This document shows positions 9,533-20,652 of a stretch of DNA of 35,000 nt, one piece after another. The notes under the pieces are model-generated. The model searched no databases. It was not told the origin of the DNA and worked only from the letters and a program-made list of their open reading frames with translations. This DNA comes from Symbiodinium natans (lineage: Eukaryota > Sar > Dinophyceae > Suessiales > Symbiodiniaceae): the NCBI GenBank assembly GCA_905221605.1, contig CAJNDS010000884.1, positions 7,501 to 42,500 on the forward strand. Reading direction: 5' to 3'. Numbering within the stretch: the stretch's first letter is position 1; each line of letters begins with the position of its first letter. Position numbers and translations under genes: made by a program.

Positions 9533-9606
9533 ACAAACAAACAAACAAACAAACAAACAAACAAACAAACAAACAAACAAACAAACAAACAAACAAACAA
9601 ACAAAC
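9533..9606. repeat. (AAAC)n microsatellite in the unit 2/3 spacer
   Basis: About 18 tandem AAAC copies (TTTG on the coding strand). They sit where other spacers have only CTCAAAACAAAAAACCAAGC, so a short A/C-rich seed has expanded in place. Confidence 0.97.
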
Positions 9607-9727
9607 AGGCAAGTCGTGACCAACCACAAGCAAGCCGAAAGTGACAAGGCAAAACGCTCACCACAACACGCTGCAACCATGGTTGCCCCAGAGGTACAGA
9701 GTAGCCTGCAAGACTTTCACAGATTTG

Positions 9728-10067
9728 TCTCTATGTTTTCTACTATATGCAAGAAACCCACCCGCCAGCCCTCACTGCCGTGACACCCACATGCAGACAA
9801 CTCGCGCTCTGATCTTTTCTACCAGGGATGCGCAGTTGAAGGCTTGTGACATCCTCTCGTTTTGAGAGTCTAGCATGGAACCACAAATTTCCCGGAGGCG
9901 AATGGGGCGGTGGTGGGCAGCTAAACGCGGCTAGGATCCCTTTCTGCCCGGGGCCTATTCACAAACTGTACCCGGCTCGAGCAGCTAGCCGCGCTCGGAT
10001 TTATACCATACAAGATCAAACCCACGAGACGACTCATGTGCTTCGCTTCGCTCCGCACAATTTAGCG
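9728..10067. mobile_element. Discrete 340-bp dispersed element (family B), inserted in gene B of unit 3
   Basis: In other units CACAGATTTG is followed directly by TTGGTGGTCC (or TTGGCGG). Here the same two flanks are separated by 340 bp starting TCTCTATGTTTTC and ending CAATTTAGCG. A second copy with identical ends lies at 27356-27694. No target duplication is created. The element carries GGGATGCGCA, a GGAGGCGAATGGGGCGG core and, near its right end, GTGC...GCAC around TTCGCTTCGC. It encodes no protein, so it would be non-autonomous. Confidence 0.8.
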
Positions 10068-10920
10068 TTGGTGGTCCGATGGGGTTGCCGTGCCCAGCGC
10101 AAGTCAGCAGCAGTGACTCCTGCGGCGCACAGAATACGTCGTCTCCTGCTGACATGGAGCACTCCAGCACGGCCGTCTCGGAGCCACCGCAAGTCAACTC
10201 CGACACCTCTGGCGGCACTGCCCCACACGTCTCCTTGGACGTGCAACCGGCAAAGCCTGCAGATCCAGAGTACCCCATCTGCTTGCAAGCCACAGAGGCA
10301 GAGCCACTGGTGAAGCCAAGCTTGCACACGGGCGCCCACACTTGCGAGGCGGCCCGGAACATCTCCAGCCGACCAGCCTCGCCGGGCAGGGCCGGAGCGC
10401 CGGCACCGCCAACCAGGCGCAGCTCGCCGTCTGAAAACGCCTGCAAGGAGGTCATGCCACAGAAAACAATGGCATCGCTGGTGTGGCTCAGGCACGAGTC
10501 ATCTACTTCTTCTGAGCTGCACTCATCGACACTGAGCTCTGCTCCCGAACATTTCAAGTTCTTCACGGCAACGGGAGACCCCGCTGCGCCACACCAACTC
10601 AAACCTCCATACTTGGCACACGGCGATGGGCTCAAGACGCCAAAATCATAGCCGATCTGTTTGCATGCCACGTTGGCTGCCTCGGCATTCATCTCGCACA
10701 CGGACCCGTACGATCCAGAGCTCGTCTGCACTTCCAGAAGTCCAGAGTTCGCACGACGACCCGCCGCCATGACACGGACGTTGGCCCGCCCCGCCCTGCT
10801 CAAGACCTCTTGCAAACAAGATTGCCACACAACCGTCACAACCTAGAACAGGCTGCTTTGTGGCCGCACCAGCTGGGCAGCAAGGAGACACCCCACGGCA
10901 GAAGCACGAAGAAGTGACAT
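9985..10920 (-). CDS. Two-SRCR protein with altered C-terminus, gene B of unit 3
   Basis: Exon 1 is 10920-10870. The intron is 2 nt longer than in other units (ACAC for AC), and exon 2 is 10806-9985. The two SRCR domains are complete. The insertion of the 340-bp element removes the normal NL-stop end, so the frame runs 27 codons into the element (…GPPTLNCAERSEAHES…) to a new stop at 9985. Predicted 290 aa. Other changes are SRAGRANV and TSLQAFSD. The gene may still be expressed, but its 3' untranslated region and downstream spacer now come from the element. Confidence 0.75.
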
Positions 10921-11228
10921 CACAGCAAGCAGCAGAAAGCGTTGGGATATGTTGGAGTCTGTGACTTGTGAGATCTTTGTCTGTGGCCACACAAATCTCA
11001 AACAATGTGACACAGTAACTTCACGTAGCTTCATTGCACCTGCACACACTATTGTCTTCTTGTAGACTGCACACGTGCGTGTGAGCGTTCGCTTCATGCA
11101 CTTGCTGAGCGGCTGCACGTGCACGCGTACAGCGCCGAGAGACAGCACAGATCTCTTGGGAACACGGAACATCACCAAGCCGAACGCTACGGCTTTGCAA
11201 GACCCAGACTTTGCTCTCTTCTACAATT

Positions 11229-12438
11229 CTACACCAGCAAACCACGCGCTGCGATCACAGTCGCCCTTGCTTCTTGCAGCAGGGCAGTTTCCTGGGTCAC
11301 ATCAAGTACTAGATCCAAGCCGGAGCGCCTGGCCTGCCGAGTTTGCCGAGTTTTGGCCATGGTACCATTGGCCTGGAGCAAGACAGACCCTGCTGGCTTG
11401 CAGGAGCTCATGGCAGGCAATGCTCCAGCAAGCTCCACCACAACGGCCGACAAGGCCGCGTCTGCAGACTCCAGCGCAGGCAACTCGGCCGCCAACGTCG
11501 CAGAAGCCTTCGGGTCGAAAGCATTCACCGCTACTGCAAAGAACTTGTCCCTGGCATCCGGGCTTTTCGCTGCTGCTGCACACGGCGCCAGCACGGGCTG
11601 CAGCAAGCGCGTCAGGACTTTGATGGAGCGGACGCCGAAAAGCTTGTGGCCGCCCAGGACGCCCAGCGTTGGGTGAGCAGTCTGCAAGACAAGCTTGACT
11701 GCTGACGTGGGTTTGGCCGCATCCAGTGGGATCTTCACATGTTTCAGAACATTTGCGTCCATAGCAAACACCTGTAGCCACTCCCCCGGCCTTGCTCCTG
11801 CCACGTGCACTGCAAAACCGGAAGGGACAAACTCGAAGTCGATATCCAGCACAGATCCACGCAGGGGCTCTCCAAAGTCCAAGAGCAAGGTGACGTCACC
11901 CGCCTCGCCCATCTTCGAGACCCAGTACGTGGACGCCACACCGTCAATGGCAAGGGCCGCCCCGTGATGGGGATCCAACGTCGAGCTTGCCGAGGCTGAC
12001 GCTGCTGCTGCTGCGTTCACCACTGAGTTGGACCCTCCAAGATGGCTCACACACATGTTGCTCTGCGCCATTTTGATCTGGCCATTGGCCTGCAGCTCCC
12101 ACTTCGGCACGCCGCCGCCGCGTCACACTGCACCAGCTCCATCGGCGTGTCTGCATTTGTCTGGCCATGTGTGCTGAGACACTTTTTGGAGGCCGTGTGG
12201 ACAAGTCTTCCGTCTGTCGCAAGCTCCAGATCTCCTTCCCGCTCAGGCTGGTCACGGCGCTCTCGCACGAGTCGAGCCACACACTCGCCCCAGCACCCAC
12301 CAAGCAAGTCTCATCCGCCGCAGTCACGCCGCTGACAAGCAAGAAGTTGGCAGGAGTGGCAGCAGCAGCAGCTGTGGCAGCTGCACTGCTTCCAGATGCA
12401 AGCAGCACACCAAGCAAAGCAGGCGGACACCGCAACAT
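11229..12438 (-). pseudogene. Frameshifted ricin/F5-8C lectin, gene A of unit 3
   Basis: Same start (MLRCPPALLG) and same stop as its paralogues, but the span is 1210 nt, not a multiple of three. Two single-base deletions lie in the ricin region. One is near 12116-12120 (GCCGCCGCCGCG where others have GCCGCCAGCTGCG). The other is near 12220 (GTCGCAAGC for GTCGCCAAGC). Everything downstream, including the F5/8C domain, is otherwise conserved. It is either a young pseudogene or an assembly error in a collapsed array. Confidence 0.8.
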
Positions 12439-12680
12439 CCAGCAATGAAAATGAGTAGCTGAATGAATCTGTCCTGAGGTCTGCCTCTGTGTTCCACAGC
12501 TACACATCAACCAAGAAAAACGCTCGCCAGTGAACAACACCACACGCATAGATCGGTTGGCTAATCTAGCAGGCAAGTCGTGACCAACCACAAGCAAGCC
12601 AAAAGTGACAAGGCAAAACGCTCACCACAACACGCTGCAACCATGGTTGCCCCAGAGGTACAGAGTAGCTTGCAAGACTT

Positions 12681-13542
12681 TCACAGATTTGTTGGCGGTC
12701 CGATGGGGTTGCCGTGCCCAGCGCAAGTCAGCAGCAGTGACTCCTGCGGCGCACAGAATACGTCGGCTCCTGCTGACATGGAGCACTCCAGCACGGCCGT
12801 CTCGGAGCCACCGCAAGTCAACTCCGACACCTGTGGCGGCACTGCCCCACACGTCTCCTTGGACGTGCAACCGGCAAAGCCTGCAGATCCAGAGTACCCC
12901 ATCTGCTTGCAAGCCACAGAAGCAGAGCCACTGGTGAAGCCAAGCTTGCACACGGGCGCCCACACTTGCGAGGCGGCCCGGAACATCTCCAGCCGACCAG
13001 CCTCGCCGGGCAGGGCCGGAGCGCCGGCACCGCCAACCAGGCGCAGCTCGCCGTCTGAAAACGCCTTCAAAGAGGTCATGCCACAGAAAACAATGGCATC
13101 GCTGCTGTGGCTCAGGCACGAGTCATCTACTTCTTCTGAGCTGCACTCATCGACACTGAGCTCTGCTCCCGAACATTTCAAGTTCTTCACGGCAACGGGA
13201 GACCCCGCTGCGCCACACCAACTCAAACCTCCATACTTGGCACACGGCGACGGGCTCAAGACGCCAAAATCATAGCCGATCTGTTTGCATGCCACGTTGG
13301 CTGCCTCGGCATTCATCTCGCACACGGACCCGTACGATCCAGAGCTCGTCTGCACTTCCAGAAGTCCAGAGTTCGCACGACGACCCGCCGCCATGATACG
13401 GACGTTGGCGCGCTCCGCCCTGCTCAAGACCTCTTGCAAACAAGATTGCCACAACCGTCACAACCTAGAACAGGCTGCTTTGTGGCTGCACCAGCTCGGC
13501 AGCAAGGAGACAGCCCACGGCAGAAGCACGCAGAAGTGACAT
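12681..13542 (-). CDS. Two-SRCR secreted protein, gene B of unit 4
   Basis: Exons 13542-13492 and 13430-12681. The signal peptide carries AAEL instead of AAQL. The VRVM stretch reads VRIM, shared only with unit 5. The C-terminal half is of the unit-2 type (SAGADVF, CTSKETCG), which makes this copy a mosaic. Confidence 0.82.
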
Positions 13543-13855
13543 CACAGCAAGCAGCAGAAAGCGTGGGATATGTTGGAGTCTGTGACTTTTGAGATCTTTA
13601 TCTTTGGCCACACAAATCTCAAACAAGCGCCCACAAACACTGTGACACAGTAACTTCATGTAGCTTCATTGCACCTGCACACACTGTTGTCTTCTTGTAG
13701 ACTGCACACGTGCATGTGAGCGTTCGCTTCATGCACTTGCTGAGCGGCTGCGCGTGCACGCGTACAGCGCCGAGAGACAGCACAGATCTCTTGGGAACAC
13801 GGTACATCACCAAGCCGAAGGCTATGGCTTTGCAAGACCCAGACTTTGCTCTCTT

Positions 13856-15064
13856 CTACACCAGCAAACCACGCGCTGCGATCACAGTCGCCCTTGCTTC
13901 TTGCAGCAGGGCAGTTTCCTGGGTCACATCAAGTACTAGATCCAAGCCGGAGCGCCTGGCCTGCCGAGTTTGCCGAGTTTTGGCCATGGTAGCATTGGCC
14001 TGGAGCAAGACAGACCCTGCTGGCTTGCAGGAGCTCATGGCAGGCAATGCTCCAGCAAGCTCCACCACAACGGCCGACAAGGCCGCGTCTGCAGACTCCA
14101 GCGCAGGCAACTCGGCCGCCAACGTCGCAGAAGCCTTCGGGTCGAAAGCATTCACCGCTACTGCAAAGAACTTGTCCCTGGCATCCGGGCTTTTCGCTGC
14201 TGCTGCACACGGCGCCAGCACGGGCTGCAGCAAGCGCGTCAGGACTTTGATGGAGCGGACGCCGAAAAGCTTGTGGCCGCCCAGGACGCCCAACGTTGGG
14301 TGAGCAGTCTGCATGACAAGCTTGACTGCTGACGTGGGTTTGGCCGCATCCAGTGGGATCTTCACATGTTTCAGAACATTCGCGTCCGTAGCAAACACCT
14401 GTAGCCACTCCCCCGGCCTTGCTCCTGCCACGTGCACTGCAAAACCGGAAGGGACAAACTCGAAGTCGATATCCAGCGCAGATCCACGCAGGGGCTCTCC
14501 AAAGTCCAAGAGCAAGGCGACGTCACCCGCCTCGCCCATCTTCGAGACCCAGTATGTGGACGCCACACCGTCAATGGCAAGGGCCGCCCCGTGATGGGGA
14601 TCCAACGTCGAGCTTGCCGAGGCTGACGCTGCTGCTGCTGCGTTCACCACTGAGTTGGACCCTCCAAGATGGCTCACACACATGTTGCTCTGCGCCATTT
14701 TGATCTGGCCATTGGCTTGCAGCTCCCACTTGGGCACGCCGCCAGCCGCATCACACGGCACCAGCTCCACCGGCGTGTCTGCATTTGTCTGGCCACGTGC
14801 GCTGAGACACTTTTTGGAGGCCGTGTGGACAAGGCTTCCGTCTGTCGCTAAGCTCCAGATCTCCTTCCCGCTCAGGCTGGTCACGGCGCTCTCGCACGAG
14901 TCGAGCCACACACTCGCCCCAGCACCCACCAAGCAAGTCTCATCCGCCGCAGTCACGCCGCTGACAAGCAAGAAATTGGCAGGAGCGGCAGCAGCAGCTG
15001 TGGCAGCTGCGCTGCTTCCAGATGCAAGCAGCACACCAAACAAAGCAAGCGGACACCGCAACAT
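13856..15064 (-). CDS. Ricin/F5-8C lectin, gene A of unit 4
   Basis: Intact, 402 aa. Distinct changes are ARGQTNADTPVELVPCD in the ricin part, GDVALLLD and RGSALDID in the F5/8C part, and a sequon changed from NGT to NAT, so glycosylation potential is kept. Confidence 0.88.
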   Translation of the reverse strand: MLRCPLALFGVLLASGSSAAATAAAAAPANFLLVSGVTAADETCLVGAGASVWLDSCESAVTSLSGKEIWSLATDGSLVHTASKKCLSARGQTNADTPVELVPCDAAGGVPKWELQANGQIKMAQSNMCVSHLGGSNSVVNAAAAASASASSTLDPHHGAALAIDGVASTYWVSKMGEAGDVALLLDFGEPLRGSALDIDFEFVPSGFAVHVAGARPGEWLQVFATDANVLKHVKIPLDAAKPTSAVKLVMQTAHPTLGVLGGHKLFGVRSIKVLTRLLQPVLAPCAAAAKSPDARDKFFAVAVNAFDPKASATLAAELPALESADAALSAVVVELAGALPAMSSCKPAGSVLLQANATMAKTRQTRQARRSGLDLVLDVTQETALLQEARATVIAARGLLV

Positions 15065-15321
15065 CCAGCAATGAAAATGAGTAGCTGAGTGAATCTGTCC
15101 TGAGGTCTGCCTCTGTGTTCCACAGCTACACATCAACGCAAGAAAAACACTCGCCAGTGAACAACACCACATGCATAGATCGGTTGGCTAAGCTCAAAAC
15201 AAAAAACAAGCAGGCAAGTCGTGACCAACCACAAGCAAGCCGAAAGTGACAAGGCAAAACGCTCACCACAACACGCTGCAACCATGGTTGCCCCAGAGGT
15301 ACAGAGTAGCCTGCAAGCCTT

Positions 15322-16183
15322 TCACAGATTTGTTGGTGGTCCGATGGGATTGCCGTGCCCAGCGCAAGTCAGCAGCAGTGACTCTTGGGGCGCACAGAAT
15401 ACGTCGTCTCCTGCTGACATGGAGCACTCCAGCACGGTCGTCTCGGAGCCACCGCAAGTCAACTCCGACACCTCTGGCGGCACTGCCCCACACGTATCTT
15501 TGGACGTGCAACCGGCAAAGCCTGCAGATCCAGAGTACCCCATCTGCTTGCAAGCCACAGAGGCAGAGCCACTGGTGAAGCCAAGCTTGCACACGGGCGC
15601 CCACACTTGCGAGGCGGCCCGGAACATCTCCAGCCGACCAGCCTCGCCGGGCAGGGCCGGAGCGCCGGCACCGCCAACCAGGCGCAGCTCGCCGTCTGAA
15701 AACGCCTTCAAAGAGGTCATGCCGCAGAAAACAATGGCATCGCTGCTGTGGCTCAGGCACGAGTCATCTACTTCTTCTGAGCTGCACTCATCGACACTGA
15801 GCTCTGCTCCCGAACATTTCAAGTTCTTCACGGCAACGGGAGACCCCGCTGCGCCACACCAACTCAAACCTCCATACTTGGCACACGGCGACGGGCTCAA
15901 GACGCCAAAATCATAGCCGATCTGTTTGCATGCCACGTTGGCTGCCTCGGCATTCATCTCGCACACGGACCCGTACGATCCAGAGCTCGTCTGCACTTCC
16001 AGAAGTCCAGAGTTCGCACGACGACCCGCCGCCATGATACGGACGTTGGCGCGCTCCGCCCTGCTCAAGACCTCTTGCAAACAAGATTGCCACAACCGTC
16101 ACAACCTAGAACAGGCTGCTTTGTGGCTGCACCAGCTCGGCAGCAAGGAGACAGCCCACGGCAGAAGCACGCAGAAGTGACAT
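15322..16183 (-). CDS. Two-SRCR secreted protein, gene B of unit 5
   Basis: Exons 16183-16133 and 16071-15322. The 5' part (signal peptide, VRIM, first SRCR) and the DNA upstream of it match unit 4 almost perfectly over several hundred bases. The 3' part has the SKDTCGAVPPEVS form otherwise seen in units 7 and 8. Confidence 0.82.
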
Positions 16184-16496
16184 CACAGCAAGCAGCAGAA
16201 AGCGTGGGATATGTTGGAGTCTGTGACTTTTGAGATCTTTATCTTTGGCCACACAAATCTCAAACAAGCGCCCACAAACACTGTGACACAGTAACTTCAT
16301 GTAGCTTCATTGCACCTGCACACACTGTTGTCTTCTTGTAGACTGCACACGTGCATGTGAGCGTTCGCTTCATGCACTTGCTGAGCGGCTGCGCGTGCAC
16401 GCGTACAGCGCCGAGAGACAGCACAGATCTCTTGGGAACACGGTACATCACCAAGCCGAAGGCTATGGCTTTGCAAGACCCAGACTTTGCTCTCTT

Positions 16497-17702
16497 CTAC
16501 ACCAGCAAACCACGCGCTGCGATCACAGTCGCCCTTGCTTCTTGCAGCAGGGCAGTTTCCTGGGTCACATCAAGCACTAGATCCAAGCCGGAGCGCCTGG
16601 CCTGCCGAGTTTGCCGAGTTTTGGCCATGGTACCATTGGCCTGGAGCAAGACAATCCCTGCTGGCTTGCAGGAGCTCATGGCAGGCAATGCTCCAGCAAG
16701 CTCCACCACAACGGCCGACAAGGCCGCGTCTGCAGACTCCAGCGCAGGCAACTCGGCCGCCAACGTCGCAGAAGCCTTCGGGTCGAAAGCATTCACCGCT
16801 ACTGCAAAGAACTTGTCCCTGGCATCCGGGCTTTTCGCTGCCGCTGCACACGGCGCCAGCACGGGCTGCAGCAAGCGCGTCAGGACTTTGATGGAGCGGA
16901 CGCCGAAAAGCTTGTGGCCGCCCAGGACGCCCAGCGTTGGGTGAGCAGTCTGCATGACAAGCTTGACTGCTGACGTGGGTTTGGCCGCATCCAGTGGGAT
17001 CTTCACATGTTTCAGAACATTCGCGTCCGTAGCAAACACCTGTAGCCACTCCCCCGGCCTTGCTCCTGCCACGTGCACTGCAAAACCGGAAGGGACAAAC
17101 TCGAAGTCGATATCCAGCACAGATCCACGCAGGGGCTCTCCAAAGTCCAAGAGCAAGGTGACGTCACCCGCCTCGCCCATCTTCGAGACCCAGTATGTGG
17201 ACACCACACCGTCAATGGCAAGGGCCGCCCCGTGATGGGGATCCAACGTCGAGCTTGCCGAGGCTGACGCTGCTGCTGCTGCGTTCACCACTGAGTTGGA
17301 CCCTCCAAGATGGCTCACACACATGTTGCTCTGCGCCATTTTGATCTGGCCATTGGCTTGCAGCTCCCACTTGGGCACGCCGCCAGCCGCATCACACGGC
17401 ACCAGCTCCACCGGCGTGTCTGCATTTGTCTGGCCACGTGCGCTGAGACACTTTTTGGAGGCCGTGTGGACAAGGCTTCCGTCTGTCGCTAAGCTCCAGA
17501 TCTCCTTCCCGCTCAGGCTGGTCACGACGCTTTCGCACGAGTCGAGCCACACACTCGCCCCAGCACCCACCAAGCAAGTCTCATCCTCCGCAGTCACGCC
17601 GCTGACAAGCAAGAAATTGGCAGGAGTGGCAGCAGCAGCTGTGGCAGCTGCACTGCTTCCAGATGCAAGCAGCACAAGCAAAGCAAGCGGACACCGCAAC
17701 AT
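16497..17702 (-). CDS. Ricin/F5-8C lectin, gene A of unit 5
   Basis: Intact, 401 aa. The signal peptide lacks one residue (ALLVLLASG). Other changes are VTAEDETC, CESVVTSL, DGVVSTYW, and CKPAGIVLL, which is shared with unit 7. The ricin segment has the PVELVPCD form of unit 4. Confidence 0.88.
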   Translation of the reverse strand: MLRCPLALLVLLASGSSAAATAAAATPANFLLVSGVTAEDETCLVGAGASVWLDSCESVVTSLSGKEIWSLATDGSLVHTASKKCLSARGQTNADTPVELVPCDAAGGVPKWELQANGQIKMAQSNMCVSHLGGSNSVVNAAAAASASASSTLDPHHGAALAIDGVVSTYWVSKMGEAGDVTLLLDFGEPLRGSVLDIDFEFVPSGFAVHVAGARPGEWLQVFATDANVLKHVKIPLDAAKPTSAVKLVMQTAHPTLGVLGGHKLFGVRSIKVLTRLLQPVLAPCAAAAKSPDARDKFFAVAVNAFDPKASATLAAELPALESADAALSAVVVELAGALPAMSSCKPAGIVLLQANGTMAKTRQTRQARRSGLDLVLDVTQETALLQEARATVIAARGLLV

Positions 17703-17960
17703 CCAGCAATGAAAATGAGTAGCTGAGTGAATCTGTCCTGAGGTCTGCCTCTGTGTTCCACAGCTACACATCAACGCAAGAAAAGCACTCGCCAGTGAAC
17801 AACACCACATGCATAGATCGGTTGGCTAAGCTCAAAACAAAAAACCAAGCAGGCAAGTCGTGACCAACCACAAGCAAGCCGAAAGTGACAAGGCAGAACG
17901 CTCACCACAACACGCTGCAACCATGGTTGCCCCAGAGGTACAGAGTAGCCTGCAAGCCTT

Positions 17961-18822
17961 TCACAGATTTGTTGGTGGTCCGATGGGGTTGCCGTGCCCA
18001 GCGCAAGTCAGCAGCAGTGACTCCTGGGGCGCACAGAATACGTCGTCTCCTGCTGACATGGAGCACTCCAGCACGGTCGTCTCGGCACCACCGCAAGTCA
18101 ACTCCGACACCTCTGGCGGCACTGCCCCACACGTCTCCTTGGACGTGCAACCGGCAAAGCCTGCAGATCCAGAGTACCCCATCTGCTTGCAAGCCACAGA
18201 GGCAGAGCCACTGGTGAAGCCAAGCTTGCACACGGGCGCCCACACTTGCGAGGCGGCCCGGAACATCTCCAGCCGACCAGCCTCACCGGGCAGGGCCGGA
18301 GCGCCGGCACCGCCAACCAGGCGCAGCTCGCCGTCTGAAAACGCCTTCAAAGAGGTCATGCCACAGAAAACAATGGCATCGCTGCTGTGGCTCAGGCACG
18401 AGTCATCTACTTCTTCTGAGCTGCACTCATCGACACTGAGCTCTGCTCCCGAACATTTCAAGTTCTTCACGGCAACGGGAGACCCCGCTGCGCCACACCA
18501 ACTCAAACCTCCATACTTGGCACACGGCGATGGGCTCAAGACGCCAAAATCATAGCCGATCTGTTTGCATGCCACGTTGGCTGCCTCAGCATTCATCTCG
18601 CACACGGACCCGTACGATCCAGAGCTCGTCTGCACTTCCAGAAGTCCAGAATTCGCACGACGACCCGCTGCCATGACACGGACGTTGGCGCGCTCCGCCC
18701 TGCTCAAGACCTCTTGCAAACAAGATTGCCACAACCGTCACAACCTAGAACAGGCTGCTTTGTGGCTGCACCAGCTGGGCAGCAAGGAGACACCCCACGG
18801 CAGAAGCACGCAGAAGTGACAT
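17961..18822 (-). CDS. Two-SRCR secreted protein, gene B of unit 6
   Basis: Exons 18822-18772 and 18710-17961. All cysteines are kept. It is unique in having CGGAETTVLEC in SRCR2. Exon 1 shows a silent change (CTT to CTG) at the fourth codon. Confidence 0.82.
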
Positions 18823-19149
18823 CACAGCAAGCAGCAGAAAGCGTGGGATATGTTGGAGTCTGTGACTTGTGAGATCTTTGTCTTTGGCCACACAATTCTC
18901 AAACAAGAGCCCACAAACACTGTGACATAGTAACTTCATGAATGTAGTTTCATTGCACCCGTACACGCTCTTGTATTCTTGTAGACGAGCATGTGAGCGT
19001 TCGTTTCACGCACTTGCATGCACTTGCTGAGCGACTGCGCGTGCAAGCGTACAGCGCCGAGAGACAGCACAGATCTCTTGGGAACACGGAACATCACCAA
19101 GCCGAACGCTACGGCTTTGCAAGACCCAGGACCCAGACTTTGCTCTCTT

Positions 19150-20358
19150 CTACACCAGCAAACCACGCGCTGCGATCACAGTCGCCCTTGCTTCTTGCAG
19201 CAGGGCAGTTTCCTGGGTCACATCAAGCACTAGATCCAAGCCGGAGCGCCTGGCCTGCCGAGTTTGCCGAGTTTTGGCCATGGTACCATTGGCCTGGAGC
19301 AAGACAGACCCTGCTGGCTTGCAGGAGCTCATGGCAGGCAATGCTCCAGCAAGCTCCACCACAACGGCCGACAAGGCCGCGTCTGCAGACTCCAGCGCAG
19401 GCAACTCGGCCGCCAACGTCGCAGAAGCCTTCGGGTCGAAAGCATTCACCGCTACTGCAAAGAACTTGTCCCTGGCATCCGGGCTTTTCGCTGCTGCTGC
19501 ACACGGCGCCAGCACGGGCTGCAGCAGGCGCGTCAGGACTTTGATGGAGCGGACGCCGAAAAGCTTGTGGCCGCCCAGGACGCCCAGCGTTGGGTGAGCA
19601 GTCTGCATGACAAGCTTGACTGCTGACGTGGGTTTGGCCGCATCCAGTGGGATCTTCACATGTTTCAGAACATTCGCGTCCGTAGCAAACACCTGTAGCC
19701 ACTCCCCCGGCCTTGCTCCTGCCACGTGCACTGCAAAACCGGAAGGGACAAACTCGAAGTCGATATCCAGCACAGATCCACGCAGGGGCTCTCCAAAGTC
19801 TACGAGCAAGGTGACGTCACCCGCCTCGCCCATCTTCGAGACCCAGTATGTGGACGCCACACCGTCAATAGCAAGGGCCGCCCCGTGATGGGGATCCAAT
19901 GTCGAGCTTGCCGAGGCTGACGCTGCTGCTGCTGCGTTCACCACTGAGTTGGACCCTCCAAGATGGCTCACACACATGTTGCTCTGCGCCATTTTGATCT
20001 GGCCATTGGGCTGCAGCTCCCACTTCGGCACGCCGCCAGCCGCATCACACTGCACCAGCTCCATCGGCGTGTCTGCATTTGTCTGGCCACGTGTGCTGAG
20101 ACACTTTTTGGAGGCCGTGTGGACAAGGCTTCCGTCTGTCGCCAAGCTCCAGATCTCCTTCCCGCTCAGGCTGGTCACGGCGCTCTCGCACGAGTCGAGC
20201 CACACACTCGCCCCAGCACCCACCAAGCAAGTCTCATCCGCCGCAGTCACGCCGCTGACAAGCAAGAAATTGGCAGGAGCGGCAGCAGCAGCTGTGGCAG
20301 CTGCGCTGCTTCCAGATGCAAGCAGCACACCAAACAAAGCAAGCGGACACCGCAACAT
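19150..20358 (-). CDS. Ricin/F5-8C lectin, gene A of unit 6
   Basis: Intact, 402 aa. Distinct changes are WELQPNGQ in the ricin part and TLLVDFGEP in the F5/8C part. The ricin part is of the THSTRG...PMELVQCD class, as in unit 1. Confidence 0.88.
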   Translation of the reverse strand: MLRCPLALFGVLLASGSSAAATAAAAAPANFLLVSGVTAADETCLVGAGASVWLDSCESAVTSLSGKEIWSLATDGSLVHTASKKCLSTRGQTNADTPMELVQCDAAGGVPKWELQPNGQIKMAQSNMCVSHLGGSNSVVNAAAAASASASSTLDPHHGAALAIDGVASTYWVSKMGEAGDVTLLVDFGEPLRGSVLDIDFEFVPSGFAVHVAGARPGEWLQVFATDANVLKHVKIPLDAAKPTSAVKLVMQTAHPTLGVLGGHKLFGVRSIKVLTRLLQPVLAPCAAAAKSPDARDKFFAVAVNAFDPKASATLAAELPALESADAALSAVVVELAGALPAMSSCKPAGSVLLQANGTMAKTRQTRQARRSGLDLVLDVTQETALLQEARATVIAARGLLV

Positions 20359-20490
20359 CCAGCAATGAAAATGAGTAGCTGAATGAATCTGTCCTGAGGT
20401 CTGCCTCTGTGTTCCACAGCTACACATCAACGCAAGAAAAACGCTCGTCAGTGAACAACACCACACGCATAGATCGGTTGGCCAAGCTCA

Positions 20491-20543
20491 AAACAAGCAA
20501 ACAAACAAACAAACAAACAAACAAACAAACAAACAAACAAACA
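20491..20543. repeat. (AAAC)n microsatellite in the unit 6/7 spacer
   Basis: About 12 AAAC copies after an initial AAGC, at the same spacer position as in units 2/3 and 7/8. Confidence 0.97.
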
Positions 20544-20652
20544 GGCAAGTCGTGACCAACCACAAGCAAGCCGAAAGTGACAAGGCAAAACGCTCACCAC
20601 AACACGCTGCAACCATGGTTGCCCCAGAGGTACAGAGTAGCCTGCAGGCCTT

